Of a DNA stretch of 13,613 bases, positions 1 to 6,427 are shown one piece after another. The notes under the pieces were generated by a model. That model did no database searches. It was not told where the DNA came from and worked only from the letters and a program-made list of their open reading frames with translations. The position numbers and the translations under genes were made by a program. The stretch is from positions 1 through 13,613 of the forward strand of contig JAEYVF010000175.1 of NCBI GenBank assembly GCA_023432005.1, in the 5' to 3' direction. The stretch comes from Actinomycetes bacterium. GTDB taxonomy: Bacteria > Actinomycetota > Actinomycetes > Actinomycetales > Microbacteriaceae. Position 1 is the stretch's first letter. Each line of letters begins with the position of its first letter.

Positions 1-1
1 C

Positions 2-403
2 TCGGGTCGCGTCGTCGCGGCCGTGCCGCGCACGCGGGCGCGCGTCGACTCGGGCGTCGCGATCGCGGGGCGCACGGTGCGGGATGCCGAGCTCGAGGAG
101 ACCGCGGCGGCCGTCGCCCGCGCGATCGGGCTCGTGGGGGTCGCCAACGTTCAGCTGCGCCGCGACCGCGCCGGCCGCGCCGCGCTGCTCGAGGTCAACC
201 CGCGCTTCCCCGGGGCGTTGCCCTTGACGATCGCGGCGGGCGTCGACATCCCGTCCCTCGTCGTCGACCTCTTCACGGGTCGCGCTCTGCCGGAGCGGAT
301 CGGGTTCCGCGAGATCGCGTCGGTGCGCTTCCTCGAGGACATCGTGATCGACCCCGCCGAGGTGCTGCACTCCGAGCACGCCGCGCACCAGGACGAGAGC
401 TGA
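2..403 (+). CDS. ATP-grasp domain ligase, C-terminal fragment (5' end outside window)
   Basis: This is the tail of a gene that begins before the window; the frame is open from base 2 and ends at TGA 401-403. About 133 residues are visible. The segment LLEVNPRFPG (about bases 185-215) is the Glu-x-Asn-x-Arg signature of the ATP-grasp fold, where Glu and Asn hold the Mg-ATP. The following AAGVDIPSLVVDLFTGR resembles the end of carbamoyl-phosphate-synthase-like ATP-grasp enzymes. Family members join a carboxylate to an amine or thiol through an acyl-phosphate; the substrate cannot be told from this fragment. The gene ends 2 bases before the PHP gene and so heads, or lies within, the six-gene operon running to 4850. 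In that context it may modify a precursor or product of the downstream glycosyltransferase, which is inference. An internal GTG at 23 is not a credible start, because the fold needs the missing N-terminal part. Confidence 0.85.
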   Translation, partial: SGRVVAAVPRTRARVDSGVAIAGRTVRDAELEETAAAVARAIGLVGVANVQLRRDRAGRAALLEVNPRFPGALPLTIAAGVDIPSLVVDLFTGRALPERIGFREIASVRFLEDIVIDPAEVLHSEHAAHQDES

Positions 404-405
404 CG

Positions 406-1113
406 ATGGACGAGCTCCGCGGCGATCATCACGTGCACTCCACGTTCTCCGACGACGCGGTCTCGACGCTCGCCGAGAACGTCGCCGCGGCCCACGCGGC
501 GGGCCTCACCGAGCTGCGCCTCGTCGACCATGTGCGCGCCGACACGACGTGGGTGCCCGAGTTCCTCGCCGCGGTCGCGACGCTCGAGGTGCCGGAGGGG
601 CTCACGGTGCACACGGGCGTCGAGACCAAGATCCTCGACGCGTCGGGAGCCCTCGACCTCCCCGGCGGCGTCGACGCGGTCGACCGCATCCTCATCGCCG
701 ACCATCAGTTCCCCGGCGACGACGGCCCCTGGTCGCCCTCCGCGACGATCGAGCGCCTCGCCCGGGGCCTCGCGGTCGACGACGCGCTCGACCTGCTCAT
801 CGGCGGGCTCGTCGGCGCGATGCGGCGCCACCCCGGCAACCAGCTCGCCCACTGCTTCTCGATCCTGCCGAAGGTCGGGCTCGACGAGGGGCAGCTCGGT
901 GTCGAGCGCCTCGAGGCGTGGGCGCACACGGCCGCCGCGACCGACACCCTCGTCGAGGTCAACGAGAAGTGGGCCTGCCCCGGGCCGGCCGCGATCGCCG
1001 CGGCCCGCGCAGCGGGCGTGCGGCTCGTCGCGTCGACCGACGCGCACGTCGCATCCGACGTGGGCCGCTACGACCGCGTCGTCGCGCTTCTCGGCGGAGA
1101 GGCGCCCTCATGA
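406..1113 (+). CDS. PHP-domain metal-dependent phosphoesterase
   Basis: A 235-residue cytoplasmic protein with the full PHP metal-binding set: HHVHS at 8-12 (His9-x-His11), Asp17, His42 in VDH, Glu73 in GVETK, His100 in ADHQF, His149 in AHCFS, and Asp212-x-His214 in STDAH. Such trinuclear sites hydrolyse phosphate esters, as in histidinol-phosphatases and in the CpsB/YwqE phosphotyrosine phosphatases of Gram-positive capsule loci. Length and motif spacing fit a stand-alone PHP phosphatase rather than a polymerase-linked domain. The ATG at 406 lies 2 bases after the ATP-grasp stop, and its own TGA overlaps the glycosyltransferase ATG (ATGA at 1110-1113), so translation is probably coupled. No his genes are nearby, so histidinol phosphatase is unlikely. 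A role in precursor dephosphorylation or in control of the membrane glycosyltransferase is inferred from context only. Confidence 0.88.
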   Translation: MDELRGDHHVHSTFSDDAVSTLAENVAAAHAAGLTELRLVDHVRADTTWVPEFLAAVATLEVPEGLTVHTGVETKILDASGALDLPGGVDAVDRILIADHQFPGDDGPWSPSATIERLARGLAVDDALDLLIGGLVGAMRRHPGNQLAHCFSILPKVGLDEGQLGVERLEAWAHTAAATDTLVEVNEKWACPGPAAIAAARAAGVRLVASTDAHVASDVGRYDRVVALLGGEAPS

Positions 1114-2606
1114 CGGGCGAGATCGTGGGCGAGGTGCTCTACAACGTGCTCGTGGGCGTGCTCATCGCATTCGTCGCGACGGGCGCCGTGCCCGTCGTGA
1201 CGGCGGCCTTCCACTTCCTCATGGTGCCGTTGCACGCCGTGATCAACCACTACCGCCGCGCAGACGCGTACTTCCCCCGCGTCGCCGTCATCATCCCCGC
1301 GTGGAACGAGGGCCTCGTGATCCGCGCGACGATCGAGCGGATGCTGCAGCTCGCCTACCCCGAGGACCGACTGCGCATCTACGTCGTCGACGACGCCTCG
1401 ACCGACGACACCCCCGACGTCATGGCCGAGCTGCAGGCCGCGCACGCCGGGCGGGTGTTCCACCTGCGCCGCGAGCACGGCGGCCAGGGCAAAGCGCACA
1501 CCCTCAACCACGGGCTCGACGTCATCCTCGGCGACGACTGGGCCGAGGCCGTGCTCATCACCGACGCCGACGTGATCTTCCTGCCCGAGACGCTCGAGAA
1601 GATGACGCGCCACCTCGCCGACCCGCGAGTGGGCGCGGTATCGGCGTACATCGCCGAGGGCAGCCGCGACCGCAACTACATGACGCGGTTCATCGCGATC
1701 GAGTACGTGCTCTCGCAACTCGCGGCGCGCCGCGCGCAGAACGTGCTCGGGGCGCAGGCGTGCCTCGCGGGCGGGGCCCAGCTGCACTCGCGCGCCAACC
1801 TCGAGGCGATCGGCGGGCGCATCCCCACGGGCACGCTCGCGGAGGACACCGTGGCGACCTTCGAGTCGCAGCTGCACGGCCGCCGCATGATCTTCGAGCC
1901 CCGAGCCGTCGTGCTCGCCGAGGAGCCGCGCACGATCGACGCCCTGTGGAAGCAGCGGCTGCGGTGGGCGCGCGGCAACGTGCAGGTCTCGTGGATCTAC
2001 CGCAGGGTGTGGTTCCGCCCGCAGCGCGGCAACCACCTCGGCAACGTGGCGTTCGGCCTGTCGTGGTTCAGCATCTTCCTGCTGCCGTTCTTCATGATCC
2101 TCTCGTCCATCGGCCTCGTCGGCCTCTTCATGCTGCAGAGCGACCTCGCGCAGACGGTCTTCCGTGCGCTCTGGGTCACGGCGTCCGTGTGCTTCCTGTT
2201 CTCGATGCTCGTCGGCATCCAGCTCGACGCGCGTGTCGGCCGTCAGGCATGGCGGGAGGCGTTCCTGTTCCCCGGGCTCATCTCGTTCGTGGTCATGCTG
2301 GCAGCCCTCTTCCCGGGGCTCATCGAGGTGTGGCTCCCGGGTCTCTTCGGGCTGCAGCTCACGTCCGTCGGCGAGACGCTCCTCACTCTCTTCGTCTACG
2401 TGTGGATCTCGGCTGCGATGCTCGCGGCGTGGCTCGCGCGCGCCATCGAGCACACCCGCGTCGGGCGGTGGCTCTCGCCCTTGCTCATCTACCTCGTCGG
2501 CTACGGCCCCATGCTGTGCGCGATCACCGTCGACTCGTACATCAAGGAGTGGCGCAAGGCCGACGCCGCATGGATCAAGACCGAGAAGGTCGGAAGGGTG
2601 CTCTGA
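1110..2606 (+). CDS. Membrane processive family-2 glycosyltransferase (BcsA/PgaC/hyaluronan-synthase-like)
   Basis: A 498-residue integral membrane glycosyltransferase. A hydrophobic stretch at about 9-41 precedes a GT-A catalytic domain with PAWNE (63-67), VVDD (92-95), TDAD (151-154, the DxD nucleotide-sugar/metal site), LAEDT (243-247, the acceptor base, TED-like) and QRLRW (282-286, the QxxRW motif of processive synthases). After this come about five hydrophobic segments (roughly 314-342, 351-370, 385-409, 423-446, 454-472). This plan matches cellulose, poly-N-acetylglucosamine and hyaluronan synthases, which polymerise a nucleotide sugar and export the chain. There is no PilZ domain, so no c-di-GMP control is visible. 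The ATG at 1110 is chosen because it overlaps the PHP stop and follows a GGAGAGG (1096-1102) by 7 bases; the frame is open further upstream, but only as a shadow of the PHP gene. The polymer made cannot be read from the sequence. Confidence 0.94.
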   Translation: MTGEIVGEVLYNVLVGVLIAFVATGAVPVVTAAFHFLMVPLHAVINHYRRADAYFPRVAVIIPAWNEGLVIRATIERMLQLAYPEDRLRIYVVDDASTDDTPDVMAELQAAHAGRVFHLRREHGGQGKAHTLNHGLDVILGDDWAEAVLITDADVIFLPETLEKMTRHLADPRVGAVSAYIAEGSRDRNYMTRFIAIEYVLSQLAARRAQNVLGAQACLAGGAQLHSRANLEAIGGRIPTGTLAEDTVATFESQLHGRRMIFEPRAVVLAEEPRTIDALWKQRLRWARGNVQVSWIYRRVWFRPQRGNHLGNVAFGLSWFSIFLLPFFMILSSIGLVGLFMLQSDLAQTVFRALWVTASVCFLFSMLVGIQLDARVGRQAWREAFLFPGLISFVVMLAALFPGLIEVWLPGLFGLQLTSVGETLLTLFVYVWISAAMLAAWLARAIEHTRVGRWLSPLLIYLVGYGPMLCAITVDSYIKEWRKADAAWIKTEKVGRVL

Positions 2607-2755
2607 TGAACGAACCGACCCGCATCGAGACGGGCGCCGCTCGCCGCGACCTGGAACAGGACGCCAGACGCGAGCTGTGGCTCATCCCCCAGGCCGTGCT
2701 CGCGCTCGCGATCGTCGTCGCGATCGTCTGGGTGCGAGAGGCGTTCTTCGTATGA
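2606..2755 (+). CDS. 49-residue single-pass membrane protein, candidate glycosyltransferase subunit
   Basis: A tiny gene between the glycosyltransferase and the response regulator. Its ATG shares one base with the glycosyltransferase stop (TGATG, 2604-2608) and follows a strong ribosome site GGAAGGG (2592-2598) by 7 bases; its stop overlaps the next ATG (2752-2755). The protein has a charged head with paired arginines (13-14, 21-22), one hydrophobic helix at about 25-42 (core LALAIVVAIVWV) and a short tail. The positive-inside rule predicts a cytoplasmic N-terminus. I recognise no family. Position and size recall the small membrane partners of processive synthases (IcaD/PgaD after IcaA/PgaC), but those have two spans, so homology is not claimed. 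Both overlaps and the good ribosome site argue that it is a real gene. Confidence 0.8.
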   Translation: MNEPTRIETGAARRDLEQDARRELWLIPQAVLALAIVVAIVWVREAFFV

Positions 2756-3102
2756 GCACCGGCCCCCTCGCTCTCGTCGTCGACGACAGCGACGACCAGG
2801 CGCAGCTCCTGCGTCGCTATCTCGAACGTGCCGGATGCCGCGTCCTGGTCGCCTCGACGGCCGAGCAGGCGCTCGACGCGCTCGACCACATCCGCCCCGA
2901 CCTCGCGGTGATCGACCTGCTGCTTCCCGGCATGTCGGGCGAGGAGCTCGCGGCGAGCGTGCGGCGCACCCACCCCGAGTGCCTGATCGCGATCACCTCG
3001 GTGCTCGACGCCTCGAGGTACCCCGAGGCGGACGCCGTGCTGCCGAAACCCTTCACGGGCGCGCAGGTCGCGGCGATCGCAGGGCGGGCCGGAGCGGCAT
3101 GA
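2752..3102 (+). CDS. Receiver-only response regulator (CheY-like)
   Basis: A 116-residue protein that is a receiver domain and nothing else. The acidic pocket is Asp11-Asp12 in VVDDSDD, the phospho-acceptor is Asp55 in LAVIDLLLPG, the switch Thr/Ser is at 82-83 (IAITS), and the conserved lysine is Lys99 in LPKPF. There is no DNA-binding, GGDEF or other output domain; the gene stops about 17 residues after the Lys-Pro motif. It must therefore act by binding another protein or as a phosphorelay intermediate. It starts in an ATGA overlap with the 49-residue gene, with GAGAGG (2736-2741) 10 bases upstream, and ends in an ATGA overlap with the histidine kinase, its probable phosphodonor. Because the operon encodes a membrane polysaccharide synthase, a direct protein target there is plausible, but this is inference. 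Confidence 0.93.
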   Translation: MSTGPLALVVDDSDDQAQLLRRYLERAGCRVLVASTAEQALDALDHIRPDLAVIDLLLPGMSGEELAASVRRTHPECLIAITSVLDASRYPEADAVLPKPFTGAQVAAIAGRAGAA

Positions 3103-4850
3103 GCCGACGCCCCTCGCCCGGGCTGTGGGCGCGTTGGTACGCGATGCTCGATGACCCGAGCCCTCTCGTCAAGCAGGCGCCCACGGCGATCGCCGTCGCG
3201 ATCGCTCTCGCGCTCTCGCTCGCGGTGCCGCAGCTGCCCTTCGGCCCGCCGGTCACGGCGTGGACCGGCGTCGCGGTCGTCGCCGTGGCCACGCTGTTCG
3301 CGGCCTATCTCACCCGGCAGCGCGAGCTCGACGGCTTCGCGGTGGCGCTCGTGCCGATCGCCGACCTCATCGGGCTGGGCCTCTTCCGGGCCGGCACGGG
3401 GGGCGCCACGTCGCTCTTCAGCGTGATCATCCTGCTGCCCATCGTGTGGCTCGCGTCGCTTCCGGGCCTGCGCAACGTCGTGATCGTGGGCGCGCTCGCG
3501 TCGATCGCGATCGCGATCCCCTATGTGACGGATCCCCCGGTCGACGGCGCCTCATGGCTGCGCGTCGTCGTCGTGCCCGTCGTCTACGTCATCACGGCCG
3601 CGATCGTCAACGAGCTCAGCCGCATCGCGCGCAATCGCGCGGCCGACGCCGAGCGCCTCGCGTCGGAGCGCGCCGCGGCGCTCGAGGAGAACCTGCGGGT
3701 CGTCGTGCAGCTGCAGGAGAGCCAGACGCGCTACCTCGAGCTCGTGGAGCTCTTCCGGAGCGTCTGGAACGCGACGATCGGGCAGGCCGTCATCGGCACC
3801 GACCGCGACGGCCTCGTCGTCGCGTGGAACCCCGGCGCGACCGAGCTGCTCGGCCCCGAGGACATCGATACCGAGTTCTCGGCTCGCGTCGCCGCCTACT
3901 TCCCCGACGAGGCGCTCGCCGCCATCGACCCGGATGCCGTGGCGGTGCCGGGCGACCCCGTGCCGCCCGGCCTGCGGTCGCTCTTCGATCGCGCGGATCG
4001 CGGCGAGGCCGTCACGCGCGACCTCCACATGCTCCGGGACGACGGCCGCATGGTCCCGGTGCGCGTGACCGTGACGAGCCGGCGCGACGGCGCGGGCGAG
4101 CAGGTCGGCTACCTGCTCGTCGCGACCGACGAGACGCGCGCGATCGAGGCGGCACGCATGAAGGACGAGTTCGTGGGCATGATCTCCCACGAGCTGCGCA
4201 CGCCGCTCAGCTCGATCCTCGGCTACCTCGAGCTGCTGCGCGACGACCCGCAGCATCCGCTGAGCGACGAGCAGCTGCAGTTCCTCGAGGTCGCCGAGCG
4301 CAACGCCCGCCGGCTCCTGCGGCTCGTCGGCGACCTGCTGTTCACGGCGCAGGTGGAGTCGGGGCAGTTCCCGCTCGACGTGCACGAGATCGACCTCACC
4401 CCGATCGTGCGCGCGGCGGTCGAGTCGGCGCGTCCCGCTGCCGAGTCGGGCGGCGTCGAGCTCGTCGAGTTGGTTCCGGATGCCGAGGTGCGTGTGCTCG
4501 TCGACCCCGTGCGCATCGCGCAGGCCGTCGACAACCTCGTCTCGAACGCACTCAAGTTCACGCCGCGCGGCGGCGCCGTCACGGTCGGCCTCGCGGCCGA
4601 TCAGAGCGCTGTCACGATCTCGGTGCGCGACACCGGCATGGGCATCCCGCCCGACGAGGTCGATCGCCTCTTCACGCGCTTCTTCCGCGCGAGCACCGCG
4701 ACGCGCAACGCCGTGCCGGGGGTCGGCCTCGGCCTCAACATCACGAAGGCGATCGTGACGGCTCACGGTGGATGGATGGACGTCGCGAGCGAGGAGGGCG
4801 TCGGCACCGAGTTCCAGATCGTGCTGCCCCGCACCCCCGGCCCGCGTTAG
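3099..4850 (+). CDS. Membrane PAS-domain sensor histidine kinase
   Basis: A 583-residue sensor kinase. The N-terminus has about six hydrophobic segments (roughly 27-43, 52-71, 79-95, 106-123, 125-142, 153-172) with short loops, so sensing is probably within the membrane or at its face. A charged helix (about 173-222) leads to a PAS domain (about 216-345; VIGTDRDGLVVAWNPGATELLG is cut short here to the part VIGTDRDG at 231-238). The HisKA dimerisation domain has SHELRTP at 363-369 with phospho-acceptor His364. The ATPase domain shows the N box around Asn483 (DNLVSNALKF), the G1 box DTGMGIP (511-517) and the G2 box GVGLGL (541-546). All catalytic residues are present. The ATG at 3099 overlaps the response-regulator stop, so the two are a cognate pair. 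The TAG at 4848-4850 overlaps the stop of the convergent aldo/keto reductase by four bases. Confidence 0.94.
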   Translation: MSRRPSPGLWARWYAMLDDPSPLVKQAPTAIAVAIALALSLAVPQLPFGPPVTAWTGVAVVAVATLFAAYLTRQRELDGFAVALVPIADLIGLGLFRAGTGGATSLFSVIILLPIVWLASLPGLRNVVIVGALASIAIAIPYVTDPPVDGASWLRVVVVPVVYVITAAIVNELSRIARNRAADAERLASERAAALEENLRVVVQLQESQTRYLELVELFRSVWNATIGQAVIGTDRDGLVVAWNPGATELLGPEDIDTEFSARVAAYFPDEALAAIDPDAVAVPGDPVPPGLRSLFDRADRGEAVTRDLHMLRDDGRMVPVRVTVTSRRDGAGEQVGYLLVATDETRAIEAARMKDEFVGMISHELRTPLSSILGYLELLRDDPQHPLSDEQLQFLEVAERNARRLLRLVGDLLFTAQVESGQFPLDVHEIDLTPIVRAAVESARPAAESGGVELVELVPDAEVRVLVDPVRIAQAVDNLVSNALKFTPRGGAVTVGLAADQSAVTISVRDTGMGIPPDEVDRLFTRFFRASTATRNAVPGVGLGLNITKAIVTAHGGWMDVASEEGVGTEFQIVLPRTPGPR

Positions 4851-5746
4851 TCGGTGGGCGGCCCGGGAGGCGCGCCGAGCGCGTCGAGCGCCGCCCAGAA
4901 CTCCACGTCGACCACCGCGCGCTCATGCTTCTCGAGCTCGGCGAGACGCTCGACCGAGTTCACACCCACGACCGTCGTGTGGATGCGCGGCTCCCGCAGC
5001 GAGAAGTGCAGCGCGGCCGTGGCCGGCTCCACACCCCACTCCGCGCACAGCGCGCGGAACCGGTCGACGTGCGCGAGGAACTCGGGGCTCGGCTCCGAGT
5101 AGCCGTAAGTGCGGCCGCGGAAGTTCTCGCCCGCGAGGATGCCCGCGCCGAACGGCGCCGCGTTGAACACCGTCATGCCGCGCTCGGTCGCGAGCTCGAG
5201 GATGCGCTCCGCCGAGCGGTCGACGACCGTGTAGCGGTTGTGCGTCAGCACCACGTCGAACACGTCGGTCTTGACATACTCCTCGACGAGCTCGCGGCGG
5301 CCCGCGGCGATGCCGATCGCGCCGATCCGCCCCTGGTCGCGCAGCCGGATGAGCACGTCGACCGCGCCGCCCGGCGCCATCGCCTCGGCGACCGAGATCG
5401 TGTACGGATCATGCAGCTGGTAGAGCGGCAGCGTCTCGAGGCCGAGCCGCTCGGTCGACTCTTCGAAGCTGCGCCGCATCCGGTCGCCCGAGAAGGCGCC
5501 CGTCACCGGGTCCTGGTCGCCCTTCGAGAACACGTACCGGTTCTCGGGCAGACCCCCGAGCTCGCGGATGGCGGCGCCTAGCAGGCGCTCGCTCTCGCCG
5601 TCCGCGTAGTTGTTGGAGGTGTCGGCCTGGTGGAACGGCGACGTCAGGATCGCCTTCGCGAGGTCGAGATCGGCCCCGGGGCGCTTGCCCAGGCCGGACG
5701 TGCCGACGGTGATGGGTTCGAGCGGGAGATCGAGCATGCCTCCCAT
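4847..5746 (-). CDS. Aldo/keto reductase (L-fucose / D-threo-aldose dehydrogenase-like)
   Basis: A 299-residue NAD(P)-dependent TIM-barrel oxidoreductase. The catalytic tetrad is visible: Asp42 and Tyr47 in ADTSNNYADG, Lys75 in FSKGD and His112 in YQLHDP. The pattern GTSGLG near the N-terminus and GILAGENFRGRTYGY near 203-217 resemble the aldose 1-dehydrogenase/pyridoxal dehydrogenase branch, which oxidises free sugars or small aldehydes; the true substrate is unknown. Its start lies 17 bases after the SGNH esterase stop on the same strand, so the two are probably co-transcribed. The start is uncertain: an ATG at 5746 and another at 5737 are three codons apart with GGGAGG between them, too close to the second ATG to serve it in the usual way. 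The stop TAA (4849-4847) overlaps the kinase stop on the other strand. Confidence 0.9.
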   Translation of the reverse strand: MGGMLDLPLEPITVGTSGLGKRPGADLDLAKAILTSPFHQADTSNNYADGESERLLGAAIRELGGLPENRYVFSKGDQDPVTGAFSGDRMRRSFEESTERLGLETLPLYQLHDPYTISVAEAMAPGGAVDVLIRLRDQGRIGAIGIAAGRRELVEEYVKTDVFDVVLTHNRYTVVDRSAERILELATERGMTVFNAAPFGAGILAGENFRGRTYGYSEPSPEFLAHVDRFRALCAEWGVEPATAALHFSLREPRIHTTVVGVNSVERLAELEKHERAVVDVEFWAALDALGAPPGPPTD

Positions 5747-5763
5747 GCTCTCAGGTGCCGCCG

Positions 5764-6390
5764 CTATTCGCCCGGCGAGAAAGCCGGTTCGACCCCCTCG
5801 GCCGCCTCCCACGCCTCCGCGATGAGCTCGGAGCCGAGCGGGGTCGGATGCACGCCGTCGGCCGCGATCTCGGCGGCGCCGTGGTGCGCGGCGGCCACCG
5901 TGAGGATACGGTGCAGCGGCACGAACGCCGCGTGGAACTCCGTCGCGAGGGAGGCCACCGCATCCCGCTTGCCGGCGAGGTCGTCGAGCCACTCCTGCTG
6001 CGACTCGTCGACGGGCACCACGAACGGCTCGACGAGGATGATGCGCGGGTTGACCGCCGCCCGCGCCTCCTCGAGCAGGCCGCGGTAGACCGCCTCGAAG
6101 TGCGCGGCGCTCGTGGGTTGTCCGCTGTCGAAGCGTCGCCACGTGTCGTTGACCCCCACGTAGACCGTCAGAACGCTCGGCGCGACGTCGATGACGTCCT
6201 GCCGCCAGCGAGCGGCCAGGTCGCCGATGCGGTCGCCGCCGATGCCGCGGTTCACGATCGTGCGACGGTCGCCACGGCGCGCGAGCCCCTCGGCGACGAG
6301 GCGCACGTAGCCGTGGCCGAGGCCCTCGGGGTCGTCGCGGCGGCCCGCGTCGGTGATGGAGTCGCCGATGAAGAGCACGGGGCCGGTCAT
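5764..6390 (-). CDS. SGNH/GDSL-type esterase or lipase
   Basis: A 208-residue hydrolase with the four SGNH blocks: GDSITDAGR (9-17, nucleophile Ser11), RGIGGDR (48-54, oxyanion Gly), GVNDTW (79-84, Asn81) and DGVHPT (178-183, Asp178 and His181). Family members cleave acyl esters from sugars, lipids or small molecules; the GDSITDAGR form is common in acetylesterases acting on carbohydrates. There is no signal peptide, so it acts in the cytoplasm. The ATG at 6390 is preferred over the in-frame GTG at 6408 because the conserved block begins about eight residues later and a TACTCT element sits exactly six bases before this ATG with no ribosome site, as for a leaderless message. The gene is divergent from the alpha/beta-hydrolase across 37 bases and is followed by the aldo/keto reductase. 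Confidence 0.92.
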   Translation of the reverse strand: MTGPVLFIGDSITDAGRRDDPEGLGHGYVRLVAEGLARRGDRRTIVNRGIGGDRIGDLAARWRQDVIDVAPSVLTVYVGVNDTWRRFDSGQPTSAAHFEAVYRGLLEEARAAVNPRIILVEPFVVPVDESQQEWLDDLAGKRDAVASLATEFHAAFVPLHRILTVAAAHHGAAEIAADGVHPTPLGSELIAEAWEAAEGVEPAFSPGE

Positions 6391-6396
6391 GCAGGC

Positions 6397-6402
6397 AGAG
6401 TA
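6397..6402 (-). promoter_or_regulatory. -10 element (TACTCT) for leaderless SGNH esterase transcript
   Basis: Read on the - strand, TACTCT is followed by six bases and then the ATG at 6390. It fits the actinobacterial -10 consensus TANNNT, at a spacing that would start transcription on the A of the ATG. No Shine-Dalgarno sequence is seen. Inference from pattern; no start site is measured. Confidence 0.55.
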
Positions 6403-6415
6403 GGCCACACCGGGT

Positions 6416-6421
6416 CATGAT
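6416..6421 (+). promoter_or_regulatory. Possible -10 element (CATGAT) for the alpha/beta-hydrolase
   Basis: CATGAT lies six bases before the ATG at 6428, the same geometry as the clearer TANNNT elements in this window, but the first base is C instead of T. It would face the esterase promoter 13 bases away, so the two could not easily be occupied at the same time. Confidence 0.3.
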
Positions 6422-6427
6422 GGGGTG

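Noticed and set aside
1068..2453. Long - strand open frame opposite the glycosyltransferase
   Set aside because: Composition is rich in Arg, His, Glu and Asp with no recognisable domain; antisense shadow of a well-supported gene.
530..2755. Long + strand open frame in a second frame through the PHP and glycosyltransferase genes
   Set aside because: Arginine- and proline-rich translation with no motifs; a by-product of few stop codons at high GC. The overlapping frames carry clear PHP and GT2 catalytic motifs.
3260..5581. Long + strand frame across the kinase and into the aldo/keto reductase
   Set aside because: Low-complexity arginine-rich product crossing a convergent gene junction; both real genes are strongly supported in other frames.
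5735..5746. GGGAGG as the ribosome binding site for the ATG at 5737
   Set aside because: It lies one base from that ATG, too close to work in the usual way, and it is within the frame started at 5746; the start is left ambiguous.
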